Source: Enterococcus columbae
Lineage (GTDB): Bacteria; Bacillota; Bacilli; Lactobacillales; Enterococcaceae
Reading direction: 5' to 3'
Length of the DNA: 58,713 bases
Assembly (NCBI GenBank): GCA_020742395.1
Contig: DYWZ01000096.1
Coordinates: 1 to 58,713 of the forward strand
The notes under the pieces are model-generated. The model saw only the letters and a list, made by a program, of their open reading frames with translations. It was not told the DNA's origin and ran no database searches. Made by a program: the position numbers and the translations under genes. Within the stretch, counting starts at the first letter, position 1. Each line of letters starts with the position of its first letter. Positions 18,255 through 31,756 of this stretch are shown piece by piece.

Positions 18255-18959
18255 ATGTCTAGTGCAGAGATTTTTTTAGCTAGTTTTAATCGAATTGAAA
18301 AATGGTTACGAGCTTCATTAGATTCACCTAGTAGTATGGGCTTTACTCAGTTGGTACGTTTGATGAGTAAAAAAGGCCATACAAGTGTCATTAAATATGA
18401 GGAAGACTTGTATCAATTTGCTCAATTAAGAAATGCCATTGTCCATGATAAAATCTCACCGGAATTTGTTATTGCACAACCAAATGAATGGGCGATAGAA
18501 CGTATTTTAGTAATCGAGGATGCCTTGCTTAGACCTAAAACCATCGGCCAATTATTTAATAAAAAAGTGGTGATGTTTGAAAAAAACACGCCTTTAAAAG
18601 AACTGTTAAAAATTGCCGAAAAGAAAAAATATTCGCAATTCCCACTGCAACATCAAGGCAAGCTAGTGGGGGTTATCACATTGCGAATGCTGGGTTATTG
18701 GTTTGCACGCTTTGTTAGTCAACACGATACATTAAATTTAGAACATTTAACTGCAAATGATTTATTAATGAGTGATGGAAAAAAATCAAACTATCTTTTA
18801 TTAGATGAAGAAGTCTCCTATGATGAAGCAGAGGCCTTATTCCATCAACAACCAAGCTTAGAGGTAATATTTATCACTAGTAATCAATCAAGTAAACAGC
18901 AAATTACAGGGATTATTCGTCCAAGAGATTTTATTAACATCGAAGAAAAGAGTGAGTAA
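18255..18959 (+). CDS. CBS-domain protein
   Basis: About 234 residues. ATG 18255 is preceded by AAAGGTGG; a frame from 18231 lacks a site. The N-terminal ~85 residues are helical and contain FAQLRNAIVHDK, reminiscent of HEPN/abortive-type RxxxxH helices (here R-N-A-I-V-H). From about 95 there are two CBS motifs, with FPLQHQGKLVGVITLRML and VIFITSNQ...ITGIIRPRDF as the ligand-binding strands. CBS pairs bind adenosine nucleotides and regulate attached modules. Its role is unknown. It lies two bases upstream of lspA, so it is in the same transcript. Confidence 0.75.
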   Translation: MSSAEIFLASFNRIEKWLRASLDSPSSMGFTQLVRLMSKKGHTSVIKYEEDLYQFAQLRNAIVHDKISPEFVIAQPNEWAIERILVIEDALLRPKTIGQLFNKKVVMFEKNTPLKELLKIAEKKKYSQFPLQHQGKLVGVITLRMLGYWFARFVSQHDTLNLEHLTANDLLMSDGKKSNYLLLDEEVSYDEAEALFHQQPSLEVIFITSNQSSKQQITGIIRPRDFINIEEKSE

Positions 18960-18961
18960 GT

Positions 18962-19414
18962 GTGATTTTTTATTTTATTTTAGCAATTCTATTTGCTATT
19001 GCTGATCAAATCGTAAAATTTTGGGTAGTTGCAAATCTTGAATTAGGCGAGCAGGTAAACTTTATCCCCAATATAATGTCTTTATTCCATATTCGAAATA
19101 CCGGTGCTGCATGGAGTATTTTTGAAGGAAAAATGTGGTTTTTTACAATCATTTCATTAGTTGCCATTGTGGTATTTAGCTATTTAATTTATAAATATCA
19201 TCGGAATGGGAAACTGTTTTCGATTGCAATTGCCTTAATTTTAGGTGGAACTTTAGGCAATTTTATTGATCGCATCCGCTTAGGATATGTTGTAGACATG
19301 TTTAAAACGGATTTTATTTCTTTTCCAATTTTTAATTTAGCCGATGTTGAATTGACAGTTGGAGTATTTTTAATTTTTATTTATATTTTATTTGAGGAGC
19401 GTTTCAAAAAATGA
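18962..19414 (+). CDS. lspA: Lipoprotein signal peptidase (signal peptidase II)
   Basis: 150 residues from a GTG start. Four membrane helices are visible. The aspartic protease residues lie in GGTLGNFIDRIRLG (Asp103) and FNLADVELTVG (Asp128). It cleaves the signal peptide of diacylglyceryl-modified prolipoproteins just before Cys. It is translationally packed between the CBS gene (2-base gap) and the pseudouridine synthase (ATGA overlap), a common lspA-rluD arrangement in Firmicutes. Confidence 0.96.
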   Translation: MIFYFILAILFAIADQIVKFWVVANLELGEQVNFIPNIMSLFHIRNTGAAWSIFEGKMWFFTIISLVAIVVFSYLIYKYHRNGKLFSIAIALILGGTLGNFIDRIRLGYVVDMFKTDFISFPIFNLADVELTVGVFLIFIYILFEERFKK

Positions 19415-20325
19415 CAACTATTCAACTAACCATTACAGCGCAAAATGGTCGTTTAGATAAAATCTTAAATGAGCAATTAGTGGATTATAGTCGTTCACAA
19501 ATTCAGCAGTGGTTAAAAGAAGGCTTAGTGTGTGATAGTGCGACCAAACAAGTGTTAAAAGCTAATTATAAAGTCAAACAAGCTATGGAAGTTTTAATTC
19601 AACTACCTGAAGTCAAAGAATTAGAATTAACTCCTGAAAATATTCCTTTAGAAATTGTATATGAAGATAAAGATGTTGCCGTGATTAACAAACCTCAAGG
19701 AATGGTGGTACATCCATCTGCCGGACATCCAAACGGGACGTTAGTAAATGCTTTGTTATATCATCTAAAAGATTTATCTACCATAAATGACGTCATTCGT
19801 CCAGGAATAGTTCATCGGATTGACAAGGACACTTCAGGTTTGTTAATGATTGCTAAAAATGATATTGCTCATGAAAAATTAGCTGAACAATTAAAAGAAA
19901 AAACTTCCTTAAGAAAGTATATTGCTTTAGTTCATGGCGTAATCCCTCATGACAAGGGGACAATTACTGCTCCAATCGGCAGAAGCAAACAAGATCGTAA
20001 AAAACAAGCAGTGGTTGAAGAAGGCAAACATGCCGTCACACATTTTACAGTGCTTGAACGTTTTAATGAATATACGTTAATTGAGTTAAAATTAGAAACC
20101 GGTCGCACTCACCAAATTCGTGTTCATATGCAATATATCGGCTATCCACTAGCAGGCGATCCGGTTTATGGACCTCGTAAAACTTTAAAAGGGCATGGAC
20201 AATTTTTACATGCACAAACACTTGGTTTTACCCATCCAACAAGTGGTGAATGGTTAGAATTTAGCGCGCCATTACCTGAAATTTTTGAACAGACTTTAGC
20301 AAACTTGCACAAACAAAATAATTAA
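19411..20325 (+). CDS. RluD-family 23S rRNA pseudouridine synthase
   Basis: 304 residues, starting in the ATGA overlap with lspA. An N-terminal S4 RNA-binding domain (RLDKILNEQLVDYSRSQIQQ) is followed by the synthase domain. The catalytic motif is IVHRIDKDTSGLLMIAK, with the nucleophilic Asp in HRIDKDTSG, plus GRTHQIRVHMQYIGYPLAGD. RluD-type enzymes isomerise uridines of 23S rRNA helix 69; in Gram-positives the exact target of this paralogue (YlyB-like) is often unassigned. Confidence 0.92.
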   Translation: MTTIQLTITAQNGRLDKILNEQLVDYSRSQIQQWLKEGLVCDSATKQVLKANYKVKQAMEVLIQLPEVKELELTPENIPLEIVYEDKDVAVINKPQGMVVHPSAGHPNGTLVNALLYHLKDLSTINDVIRPGIVHRIDKDTSGLLMIAKNDIAHEKLAEQLKEKTSLRKYIALVHGVIPHDKGTITAPIGRSKQDRKKQAVVEEGKHAVTHFTVLERFNEYTLIELKLETGRTHQIRVHMQYIGYPLAGDPVYGPRKTLKGHGQFLHAQTLGFTHPTSGEWLEFSAPLPEIFEQTLANLHKQNN

Positions 20326-20407
20326 TTTAATCGATACTCATGCTAGGTCTGTATCTACAACTTTGTTACCTAAAAAAATAAAAAAATAAATTTTTTATTT
20401 AAATGCA

Positions 20408-20436
20408 TTGCTTTTTCTAAATTTTAAGCGTATAGT
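20408..20436 (+). promoter_or_regulatory. Promoter of the pyr operon
   Basis: TTGCTT (20408-20413), 17-base spacer, TATAGT (20431-20436). It lies just upstream of the PyrR-type attenuator. Confidence 0.7.
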
Positions 20437-20458
20437 ATGTGTAACAAGTAAATATATC

Positions 20459-20492
20459 TCCTTTAAGTTTAGTCCCGTGAGGCTAAGAAGGA
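20459..20492 (+). promoter_or_regulatory. PyrR-binding anti-antiterminator hairpin
   Basis: The loop sequence AGTCCCGTGAGGCT (20471-20484), flanked by TTTAG/CTAAG and TCCTT/AAGGA stem pairs, matches the conserved PyrR-recognition hairpin of Bacillus and lactic acid bacteria. Binding of PyrR with UMP stabilises this hairpin and allows the downstream terminator to form, so the operon is shut off when pyrimidines are plentiful. Only one such site is seen in the operon; none occurs between pyrR and pyrB. Confidence 0.88.
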
Positions 20493-20581
20493 AGCTAACA
20501 AGAATAGAAACTAATAACTGTCTTTGCATATTTTTATACGGGGATAGTGGGTTTATTGTATCAACATGAATTTTTTTGTGA

Positions 20582-21178
<597 letters not shown>

Positions 21179-21191
21179 TAGAGGTGCTATC

Positions 21192-22124
21192 ATGATTATC
21201 CAATCTCAAGAAATTAGTTTAAAACATTTATTAACTGTTGAGTCACTTACCGATGAAGAAGTCATGGGGTTGATTCGGCGTGCTGCTCAATTTAAAAACG
21301 GCGCACGTTCTATCTTAAATAAACCCCAGTATTTTGTTGCAAATTTATTTTTTGAGAATAGTACACGGACCCATAAAAGTTTTGAGGTTGCCGAAAAAAA
21401 ATTAGGATTAGAAGTGATAGAATTTGATGCTTCGACTAGTTCAGTACAAAAAGGCGAAACATTATATGATACGATTCTAACAATGTCCGCTTTGGGAGTG
21501 GATGCCGTGGTGATTCGTCATTCCGCTGAAAATTATTATCATGAATTGGTAGAAAGCAAAAGTATTCAATGTAGTATTATCAATGGCGGAGATGGTAGCG
21601 GACAACATCCAAGTCAATGTTTATTGGATTTAATGACCATTTATGAAGAATTCGGTTATTTTGATGGATTAAAGGTAGCAATTGTTGGTGATATCACACA
21701 TTCAAGAGTCGCAAAGTCTAATATGCAATTATTAAAAAGATTAGGTGCACAAATTTATTTTTCTGGCCCTAAAGAATGGTATGATTCCGCTTTTGAAGTA
21801 TATGGACACTATTTACCTCTAGATGAATTAGTTAGTAAAGTTGATGTCATGATGATGCTTAGGGTACAACACGAACGACACCATGAAGTTGGTAAAACCA
21901 ACTTTTCTAAAGAAGAGTATCACCAAACGTATGGTTTGACTGAACAACGCGCCAAACAGATGAAACCTTCTGCGATAATCATGCATCCAGCTCCAGTTAA
22001 TCGAGATGTAGAATTAGCTGATAGTCTCGTTGAAGGTATGCAATCTAGAATTGTTCAACAGATGACCAATGGTGTCTATATGCGGATGGCTATTTTAGAA
22101 GCAGTTTTAAATGGTAAGGCGTAA
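21192..22124 (+). CDS. pyrB: Aspartate carbamoyltransferase catalytic chain
   Basis: About 310 residues from ATG 21192, chosen for GAGGTG eight bases before it; an upstream frame to 21159 overlaps pyrR and has no site. The carbamoyl-phosphate loop [13 protein letters not shown] and the Asp-side motif [10 protein letters not shown] are present. It joins carbamoyl phosphate and aspartate, the first committed step of pyrimidine synthesis. No regulatory chain (pyrI) is present, as in Bacillus-type trimers. Confidence 0.97.
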   Translation: MIIQSQEISLKHLLTVESLTDEEVMGLIRRAAQFKNGARSILNKPQYFVANLFFENSTRTHKSFEVAEKKLGLEVIEFDASTSSVQKGETLYDTILTMSALGVDAVVIRHSAENYYHELVESKSIQCSIINGGDGSGQHPSQCLLDLMTIYEEFGYFDGLKVAIVGDITHSRVAKSNMQLLKRLGAQIYFSGPKEWYDSAFEVYGHYLPLDELVSKVDVMMMLRVQHERHHEVGKTNFSKEEYHQTYGLTEQRAKQMKPSAIIMHPAPVNRDVELADSLVEGMQSRIVQQMTNGVYMRMAILEAVLNGKA

Positions 22125-22149
22125 TTAATCTAAAAAAGGAGACAACATA

Positions 22150-23433
22150 ATGAGAACTTTATTGAAAAATGGCAAAATCAATGTAGGTGCCAATCAATTA
22201 CAAAATGCAGCTATTTGGATTGAAGATGAAATCATCCAGGCAATCGGTCTAACATTTGATGAAAAAAATTTTGATCAGGTCATTGATTTAAAAGGACAAT
22301 TAGTCACACCTGGTTTGGTGGATGTGCATGTACATTTTAGAGAACCAGGTTTTACCTATAAAGAAACGATTAAAACTGGCAGTCTTGCAGCAGCTAGAGG
22401 TGGTTTTACAACTGTTTGTGCCATGCCTAATTTAGATCCTGTACCAGATAGTGTCGAAAATTTTGAACAGGTACAAGCGATTATCAAAAAAGATGCCGTG
22501 GTAAAAGTTCATCAATATGCATCAATCACCAAAAAATTACGTAGTGATGAATTAACTGATCAAGTAGGTTTAAAACAAGCCGGTGCTTTTGCATTTACCA
22601 ATGATGGCGTTGGTGTGCAAACTGCCGGAACGATGTATTTAGCAATGAAAGAAGCTGCCAAAAATAAGATGGCCATCGTTGCACATACCGAAGATGAATC
22701 ACTATTATTTGGTGGAGTTATGCATGCAGGCAAACGGGCACAAGAATTAGGATTACCTGGAATCCTTAGCGCCACTGAAAGCTCACAAATTGCTCGTGAT
22801 TTGATTTTAGCTCAAGAAACTGGGGTGCATTATCATGTTTGTCACGTATCAACTAAAGAAAGTGTTCGCATTATTCGAGAAGCAAAACAAGCAGGTGTAC
22901 ATGTAACTTGCGAAGTTTGCCCACATCATTTAATTCTTCACGATATGGATATTCCAAATGATCATGGTTTTTGGAAAATGAATCCACCACTAAGAGCAGC
23001 AGATGATCGCCAAGCCTTAATTGAAGGGCTTTTAGATGGCACGATCGATTGCATCTCAACCGATCATGCGCCACATGGATTTGAAGAAAAATGTCAATCA
23101 TTTTTAAAAGCTCCATTTGGGATTGTTGGTTCAGAATATGCTTTTCAATTAATTTACACACATTTTGTTAAAACAAATATCTTTACCTTAGAACAAGTAA
23201 TTGATTGGATGGCAACCAAGCCAGCTGAAATCTTTAACTTAACTGCAGGTAAACTACAAATCGGTAGTAAAGCAGACTTAGCGGTATTTGATTTGGACAA
23301 TCAATATACCGTTTGCGATCAACATTTCTTGTCACAAGGTAAAAATACGCCATTTGTTGGCTGGCAATTATACGGCGATACTACCCATACATTTGTGGAT
23401 GGTAAGCTAGTCTGGAAAAAGGATGGAAAATAA
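22150..23433 (+). CDS. pyrC: Dihydroorotase
   Basis: 427 residues, class I length; AAAGGAG precedes ATG. The zinc motif [11 protein letters not shown] is at about 57-67. Further ligands and the catalytic Asp lie in the CHVSTKES and ISTDHAPHG segments. The C-terminal beta-sandwich ends near [13 protein letters not shown]. It cyclises carbamoyl-aspartate to dihydroorotate. carA follows with one base between the stop and its best start. Confidence 0.97.
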   Translation: MRTLLKNGKINVGANQLQNAAIWIEDEIIQAIGLTFDEKNFDQVIDLKGQLVTPGLVDVHVHFREPGFTYKETIKTGSLAAARGGFTTVCAMPNLDPVPDSVENFEQVQAIIKKDAVVKVHQYASITKKLRSDELTDQVGLKQAGAFAFTNDGVGVQTAGTMYLAMKEAAKNKMAIVAHTEDESLLFGGVMHAGKRAQELGLPGILSATESSQIARDLILAQETGVHYHVCHVSTKESVRIIREAKQAGVHVTCEVCPHHLILHDMDIPNDHGFWKMNPPLRAADDRQALIEGLLDGTIDCISTDHAPHGFEEKCQSFLKAPFGIVGSEYAFQLIYTHFVKTNIFTLEQVIDWMATKPAEIFNLTAGKLQIGSKADLAVFDLDNQYTVCDQHFLSQGKNTPFVGWQLYGDTTHTFVDGKLVWKKDGK

Positions 23434-23434
23434 A

Positions 23435-24520
23435 ATGAAACGTTGGTTAATCTTAGAAGATGGTACCTATTTTGAAGGTGAAGGTTTTGGTGCTAGTAAT
23501 AGTGTGGTTGGTGAATTAGTTTTTACCACTAGTATGACAGGATATCAAGAAACAATTACTGACCAAAGTTTCAATGGGCAAATTATTACTTTTACCTATC
23601 CAATGGTTGGTAATTATGGTGTTAATCGCGATGACTATGAATCGATTGCTCCAACCTGTAAAGGAGTAGTCGTTAAAGAACATGCACGTTTAGGCAGTAA
23701 TTGGCGTAATAAAATGACACTAGATGAATTTTTAAAACGCAAAGGTATTCCAGGCATTGCCGGCATTGATACCCGTGCTTTAACTAGAAAAATTCGCCAG
23801 CATGGAACAATGAAAGCTAGTATTGTAGATATCAGTGATGAATTTCATCATGCTTATGATCAATTAAAAGCTGCAGTGTTACCAACTAACCAAGTAGCGC
23901 AGGTTTCAACTGCTAAACCTTATCCAAGCCCAGGAACCGGTCTAAATGTAGTAGTAGTTGATTTTGGCTTAAAACACAGTATCATGCGAGAATTATCTAA
24001 AAGACAATGTAATCTAACCGTCTTACCATACAATGTTACAGCAAAAGAAATTTTAGAATTATCTCCAGATGGTGTTATGTTAACAAATGGCCCAGGCGAT
24101 CCTAAAAATGTCCCTGAAGCAATCGAAATGATTCAAGGTATTCAAGGTAAAGTGCCAATTTTTGGTATTTGTTTAGGACATCAATTATTTTCATTAGCTA
24201 ATGACGCGGATACTTTTAAAATGAAATTTGGCCATCGAGGCTTAAATCATCCGGTAAAAGAAATCGCGACTGGTCGAATCGATTTCACTTCACAAAATCA
24301 TGGTTATGCGGTAGATGAAAAATCAATTGATCCTGAAAAACTAATGGTTACGCATATTGAAATAAATGACGGCACAATTGAAGGCGTTAGACATCGTCAA
24401 TTCCCAGCATTTAGCGTTCAGTTTCACCCAGATGCGGCACCTGGACCACATGATGCCCTACATTTATTCGACGAATTTATTGAAATGATGGAAGCATGGA
24501 AGGAGCAGAAAAATGCCTAA
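23435..24520 (+). CDS. carA: Carbamoyl-phosphate synthase small chain
   Basis: About 361 residues from ATG 23435 ([18 protein letters not shown]); an ATG at 23423 inside pyrC is too close to AAAGGA. The N-terminal small-subunit domain (to ~165) is followed by a class I glutamine amidotransferase with the nucleophile in [10 protein letters not shown] and the His in [11 protein letters not shown]. The usual triad Glu after His-Pro is Asp here. The subunit hydrolyses glutamine and passes ammonia to CarB. It overlaps carB by 8 bases. Confidence 0.96.
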   Translation: MKRWLILEDGTYFEGEGFGASNSVVGELVFTTSMTGYQETITDQSFNGQIITFTYPMVGNYGVNRDDYESIAPTCKGVVVKEHARLGSNWRNKMTLDEFLKRKGIPGIAGIDTRALTRKIRQHGTMKASIVDISDEFHHAYDQLKAAVLPTNQVAQVSTAKPYPSPGTGLNVVVVDFGLKHSIMRELSKRQCNLTVLPYNVTAKEILELSPDGVMLTNGPGDPKNVPEAIEMIQGIQGKVPIFGICLGHQLFSLANDADTFKMKFGHRGLNHPVKEIATGRIDFTSQNHGYAVDEKSIDPEKLMVTHIEINDGTIEGVRHRQFPAFSVQFHPDAAPGPHDALHLFDEFIEMMEAWKEQKNA

Positions 24521-27500
24521 ACGTACAGATATTCATAAAATTTTAGTGATTGGTTCTGGCCCAATTATTATCGGTCAAGCTGCTGAATTTGATTATGCGG
24601 GTACACAAGCCTGTTTAGCGTTAAAAGAAGAAGGTTATGAAGTCGTTTTAGTCAATTCAAATCCTGCAACCATCATGACTGATAAAGAAATTGCAGATAA
24701 GGTCTATATTGAACCGATTACTTTTGAATTTATTTCGCGGATTTTACGTAAAGAACAACCAGATGCCATTTTACCAACTTTAGGTGGACAAACCGGTTTA
24801 AATATGGCGATGGAATTAGCTCAATCTGGAATTTTAGATGAATTAGGGATTGAATTATTAGGTACTAAACTATCAGCTATTGATCAAGCCGAAGACCGTG
24901 ATCAATTTAAACAATTAATGGAGAATTTAAATCAACCCATTCCTGAGTCGGCTATTATTAACAGTGTGCAAGCAGCTGTTGATTTTGCGACAAAAATTGG
25001 TTATCCAGTAATTGTACGCCCAGCGTTTACACTTGGTGGAACTGGCGGTGGGATGTGTCATAACGAAGAAGAACTACGCCTAATTGCTGAAAATGGTCTA
25101 GCTTTATCACCTGTTACCCAATGTTTAATTGAACGTAGCATTGCCGGTTTTAAAGAAATCGAATATGAGGTAATGCGCGATAGTGCGGATAACGCTATTG
25201 TAGTATGTAATATGGAAAATTTTGATCCAGTCGGTATTCATACGGGTGATTCAATCGTCTTTGCACCAAGTCAAACGTTATCTGACTACGAATATCAAAT
25301 GCTAAGAGATGCCTCATTATCAATTATTCGTGCACTAAAAATTGAAGGTGGTTGTAATGTCCAATTGGCTTTAGATCCACATAGTTTCAATTATTATGTC
25401 ATTGAAGTAAATCCTCGTGTTTCACGTTCATCAGCTTTAGCAAGTAAAGCAACAGGCTATCCGATTGCTAAATTAGCGGCAAAAATAGCAGTTGGTTTAA
25501 CCTTAGATGAAATGAAAAATCCTGTAACAGGGACTACTTACGCTGAATTTGAACCAACTTTGGATTATGTAGTTGCTAAAATTCCACGTTGGCCTTTTGA
25601 CAAATTTGAAAGTGGGGAACGTCTATTAGGGACGCAGATGAAAGCCACCGGCGAGGTTATGGCGATTGGTCGTAATATTGAAGAAGCCTTACTAAAAGCT
25701 GTTCGCTCATTAGAAATCGGCACCTATCATGTAGAAATTCCAGAGTTTACTGAAGTTTCTGACCATATTTTAATGAATAAAATGGTCAAAGCCCAAGATG
25801 ACCGTCTGTTTTATTTAGCTGAAGCTTTACGTCGTGGTTTTACCATTGAAGAAATTGCAGAAATGACCAAAATTGATTTACTATTTTTAGATAAATTGCT
25901 ACACATTATTGAAATAGAAAATGAATTAAAAACCAACGTGAATAACTACGAATTGCTAAAAATCGCTAAACAAAATGGTTTTTCTGATCGAAAAATTGCT
26001 GAGTTATGGCAGATGGATCCAGATGAGCTGCGAAAAGAGCGATTAAAGCAAAATATTTGTCCAGTCTACAAGATGGTCGATACCTGTGCCGCTGAATTTG
26101 ATTCTTCTACACCATATTTTTACAGTACCTATGAGTTTGAAAATGAGTCAATTAAGAGTCAACGACCAAGTGTGTTAGTACTAGGTTCAGGGCCTATTAG
26201 AATCGGACAAGGGGTAGAATTTGACTATGCTACTGTTCATTCAGTAAAAGCCATTCAAAAGGCTGGATATGAAGCAGTTATTATGAATAGTAATCCTGAA
26301 ACGGTCTCCACTGACTTCTCGATTTCAGATAAACTATACTTTGAACCACTAACGATTGAAGATGTTTTAAATGTGATTGATCTAGAACAACCAATAGGAG
26401 TTATCGTACAATTTGGTGGTCAAACAGCCATCAACCTTGCTGATAAATTAGTGAAACATGGCGTAAAAATTTTGGGAACACAGATTGAAGATTTAGATCG
26501 TGCTGAAAATCGTGATTTATTTGAACAAGCGTTAAAAGCATTGTCTATTCCACAACCACCAGGTGATACAGCTACAAATAAAGAAGAAGCAGTAGCTATT
26601 GCTAAGCGAATTGGTTTTCCAGTTTTGGTTCGTCCAAGTTATGTGTTAGGTGGGCGTGCGATGGAAATTGTGCAAAATCAGCAAGATTTAGAGGACTATA
26701 TGGAAAATGCCGTAAAAGCTTCACCAGAACATCCTGTCTTAGTCGATCGCTATTTGGTGGGTAAAGAATGTGAAGTAGATGCCATTTGTGATGGACAGAC
26801 GGTCTTAATTCCAGGAATTATGGAACACATTGAACGTGCCGGTGTCCACTCGGGTGATTCGATGGCTGTATATCCACCACAGACTTTAACGAACGAGCAA
26901 ATTCAAACGATTGTCGATTACACACAACGCTTATCTTTAGGTTTAAATTGTATCGGTATGATGAATATTCAATTTGTTATTCACGATAATCAAGTTTATG
27001 TCATCGAAGTGAATCCAAGGGCCAGTCGAACCGTGCCGTTTTTAAGTAAAGTAACTAATATTCCAATGGCTCAAGTGGCTACTAGAGCCATCTTAGGTGA
27101 ACAATTAGCTGAGATGGGCTACCAAAGTGGTTTACATCCTGCTTCTGAAAATGTCCATATTAAAGCGCCAGTCTTCTCATTTACCAAGTTGCTAAAAGTC
27201 GATACTTATCTAGGACCTGAGATGAAATCAACGGGTGAAGTAATGGGATCAGACAAAAACTTAGCCAAAGCATTATATAAGGCTTTTGAGGCAAGTGGTT
27301 TACACATTCCATCATTCGGTACCGTATTATTCACCATAGCAGACGATAGTAAAGAAGAAGCATTAGCACTAGCCAAACGTTTTGTAGAAATAGGCTTTTC
27401 AATCTTAGCTACTAGCGGTACAGCTGATTACTTTGAACAAGCGGGTATTAAAACTAAAAAAGTAGCTAAAATTTCAGAATCAGCTAAAAAACATGTCATT

Positions 27501-27695
27501 GATTATATTCGCGAAGGTAGTTTACAACTAGTTATTAATACTATTGATAAAAATCGTCAAAATAATGCAGAAGATGGATTTCGTATTCGTCGCGAAGCAG
27601 TTGAACATGGCGTACCATTGTTTACATCATTAGATACTGCGGATGCGATTTTGAAAGTAATGGAATCTCAAGCATTTACGACACAAGCCATTTAA
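24513..27695 (+). CDS. carB: Carbamoyl-phosphate synthase large chain
   Basis: 1060 residues, the family's full length; AAGGAG precedes ATG. Two homologous halves are visible: [22 protein letters not shown] near residue 9 and [20 protein letters not shown] near 552. Each has an ATP-grasp domain ([15 protein letters not shown] and [17 protein letters not shown]). An allosteric MGS-like domain occupies the last ~130 residues ([13 protein letters not shown]). It makes carbamoyl phosphate from bicarbonate, ammonia and two ATP. Confidence 0.97.
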   Translation: MPKRTDIHKILVIGSGPIIIGQAAEFDYAGTQACLALKEEGYEVVLVNSNPATIMTDKEIADKVYIEPITFEFISRILRKEQPDAILPTLGGQTGLNMAMELAQSGILDELGIELLGTKLSAIDQAEDRDQFKQLMENLNQPIPESAIINSVQAAVDFATKIGYPVIVRPAFTLGGTGGGMCHNEEELRLIAENGLALSPVTQCLIERSIAGFKEIEYEVMRDSADNAIVVCNMENFDPVGIHTGDSIVFAPSQTLSDYEYQMLRDASLSIIRALKIEGGCNVQLALDPHSFNYYVIEVNPRVSRSSALASKATGYPIAKLAAKIAVGLTLDEMKNPVTGTTYAEFEPTLDYVVAKIPRWPFDKFESGERLLGTQMKATGEVMAIGRNIEEALLKAVRSLEIGTYHVEIPEFTEVSDHILMNKMVKAQDDRLFYLAEALRRGFTIEEIAEMTKIDLLFLDKLLHIIEIENELKTNVNNYELLKIAKQNGFSDRKIAELWQMDPDELRKERLKQNICPVYKMVDTCAAEFDSSTPYFYSTYEFENESIKSQRPSVLVLGSGPIRIGQGVEFDYATVHSVKAIQKAGYEAVIMNSNPETVSTDFSISDKLYFEPLTIEDVLNVIDLEQPIGVIVQFGGQTAINLADKLVKHGVKILGTQIEDLDRAENRDLFEQALKALSIPQPPGDTATNKEEAVAIAKRIGFPVLVRPSYVLGGRAMEIVQNQQDLEDYMENAVKASPEHPVLVDRYLVGKECEVDAICDGQTVLIPGIMEHIERAGVHSGDSMAVYPPQTLTNEQIQTIVDYTQRLSLGLNCIGMMNIQFVIHDNQVYVIEVNPRASRTVPFLSKVTNIPMAQVATRAILGEQLAEMGYQSGLHPASENVHIKAPVFSFTKLLKVDTYLGPEMKSTGEVMGSDKNLAKALYKAFEASGLHIPSFGTVLFTIADDSKEEALALAKRFVEIGFSILATSGTADYFEQAGIKTKKVAKISESAKKHVIDYIREGSLQLVINTIDKNRQNNAEDGFRIRREAVEHGVPLFTSLDTADAILKVMESQAFTTQAI

Positions 27696-27726
27696 AAAGT
27701 AGGACAAAGGCAGAAAGGAAACAGCG

Positions 27727-30161
<2,435 letters not shown>

Positions 30162-30165
<4 letters not shown>

Positions 30166-30794
30166 AATCAATTGAACGTTTAGTCGCTGAAGAATTGTTA
30201 AAAATCAAAGCTGTTTTTTTAAGTCCGAATGAACCTTTTACTTGGGCAAGTGGTATCAAAAGCCCAATTTATTGTGATAATCGACTAACAATGAGCTATC
30301 CAGCAGTTCGAAAAGCAATTGCTAAAGGTTTAGCCGAAAAAATAAAATTAAATTATCCTGATGTTGAAGTGATTGCCGGTACAGCTACTGCCGGTATTGC
30401 CCATGCAGCATGGGTGGCAGATATTTTAGATTTGCCAATGGTTTATATCCGTAGTAAAGCGAAAGATCACGGAAAAGGGAATCAAATTGAAGGTCAAATT
30501 ACTCCAGGACAAAAAATGGTGGTGATTGAAGATTTGATTTCAACAGGTGGTAGTGTATTAGAAGCTTGTCAGGCTGCTAAACGAGAAGGGGCAGAAGTAT
30601 TAGGCGTAGCAGCAATTTTTACTTACGAATTGCCAAAAGGCACTGCAAATTTTGAAGCTAGTCAAATACCACTAGTTACCTTAACCAATTATTCAACCCT
30701 ATTAGAAACTGCGCTAGAAGCTGCATATATCCAGAAAGAAGATTTAACTTTATTAAATCGTTGGAAACAAGATCCTGAAAATTGGCTAAAATAA
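30162..30794 (+). CDS. pyrE: Orotate phosphoribosyltransferase
   Basis: About 210 residues from ATG 30162, preceded by GGAGAAG; an upstream in-frame ATG lies inside pyrF. The PRPP motif [17 protein letters not shown] is present, with the flexible-loop residues in [13 protein letters not shown]. It forms OMP from orotate and PRPP. It is the last gene of the UMP operon, followed by a terminator. Confidence 0.96.
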
Positions 30795-30813
30795 AATTTA
30801 TTTGGTAGGATAA

Positions 30814-30870
30814 AATAGATTAGTTAGTCTGAGTGTCTACATATCAAGGCTAACTAATCTATTATTTTAT
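30814..30870 (+). terminator. Terminator of the pyr operon
   Basis: A 14-bp perfect inverted repeat (30814-30827 with 30850-30863) followed by a T-rich tail, 20 bases after the pyrE stop. Confidence 0.8.
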
Positions 30871-30922
30871 CAAGGGTGTTGGTATTCACCTATACATTAC
30901 TTGAATGGTTGGAGGAATGAAA

Positions 30923-31654
30923 ATGATTAAACGCAATTTAGATGTTCCATGGAATTATGAAGATGGCGACATAGGACCAGCAAATTGGCACTTACTTTGC
31001 GAACGTTTTAAACCAGGTGGCCTGTTCCCATTACAATCACCGATTAAGCTAAAAAAAGCAATGACAGAGCCAATTTTAAAAGAAGAATGTATTCAAATTC
31101 ATTATCAAAAACAAAAGTTTACTGAAAAGGAATTTAAAAATACAATTCATTTCGTTCCATTCGATCAATTATCTTATATCCTGTATCAAGATGAAAAATA
31201 CTATCTGACGGATATTCACTTTCATATGCCTAGTGAACATGTTTTAGACGATTACCAAGCACCATTAGAATTCCATTTAGTGCATACAAGTAAGCAGCAA
31301 GTCAATCTTGTATTAGGAATTTTATTTGAAACAGCTTTTTTAAGTAATCAAATTTGTCATGATCATGGGGATGAAATCTGGGATTTTGATCATCATATCC
31401 AATGGTTTAATCCAGATATTTTCTTACCTGAAAATCAGAGCTATTATCATTATGTCGGTTCGTTAACCACACCACCGACGATTGGTCCTATTCAATGGTT
31501 TGTTTTTGAAGAAGTAGGGCAGATGAGTCAGTCGTTTATTAATCTTTTTAAAAATGAATTATTGTTAAAAAATAACCGACCGTTACAGCCATTAAAGAAT
31601 AGAACGATTTTTTATTATAAAGATCAATCAACTGATTTATTCTCAAATCAATAA
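30923..31654 (+). CDS. Alpha-class carbonic anhydrase
   Basis: About 243 residues from ATG 30923, placed eight bases after GGAGG. Zinc ligands are recognisable in DIHFHMPSEH (two His) and LEFHLVH (third His). SLTTPPTIGPIQWFVFEE is the conserved alpha-CA segment near the active-site pocket. It interconverts CO2 and bicarbonate. Unlike most bacterial alpha-CAs it shows no signal peptide, suggesting a cytosolic enzyme. The position straight after the pyr operon is suggestive, because CarAB consumes bicarbonate, but a terminator lies between. Confidence 0.88.
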   Translation: MIKRNLDVPWNYEDGDIGPANWHLLCERFKPGGLFPLQSPIKLKKAMTEPILKEECIQIHYQKQKFTEKEFKNTIHFVPFDQLSYILYQDEKYYLTDIHFHMPSEHVLDDYQAPLEFHLVHTSKQQVNLVLGILFETAFLSNQICHDHGDEIWDFDHHIQWFNPDIFLPENQSYYHYVGSLTTPPTIGPIQWFVFEEVGQMSQSFINLFKNELLLKNNRPLQPLKNRTIFYYKDQSTDLFSNQ

Positions 31655-31663
31655 AATAAAACA

Positions 31664-31743
31664 ACCTTAGGAAGATGAATTATTGATCAAAAGTTTAATT
31701 TTTAACCCCAATTTTTGAACGATTTATTTCATTTTCCTAAGGT
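31664..31743. terminator. Long nested hairpin between converging genes
   Basis: Outer arms 31664-31679 and 31728-31743 pair over 16 bp with one G-T. An inner 9-bp stem (TCAAAAGTT with AATTTTTGA) can form in the loop. The minus-strand product ends in a U-rich tail, fitting rqcH termination; use by the carbonic anhydrase gene is plausible. Confidence 0.6.
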
Positions 31744-31756
31744 AAAAGGCTATTTA

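Noticed and set aside
20330..20380. GATAC...GTATC hairpin after the RluD-type gene as a further leader switch
   Set aside because: It shares TGTATCTA with the aromatic leaders, but the stem is only five base pairs and there is no short ORF, so it is probably chance or a weak terminator.
22560..22775. Cys/Pro-rich antisense frame in pyrC
   Set aside because: Shadow of the conserved pyrC coding strand; similar antisense frames occur in pyrR, pyrF, aroF, aroB and aroC. None has a Shine-Dalgarno site.
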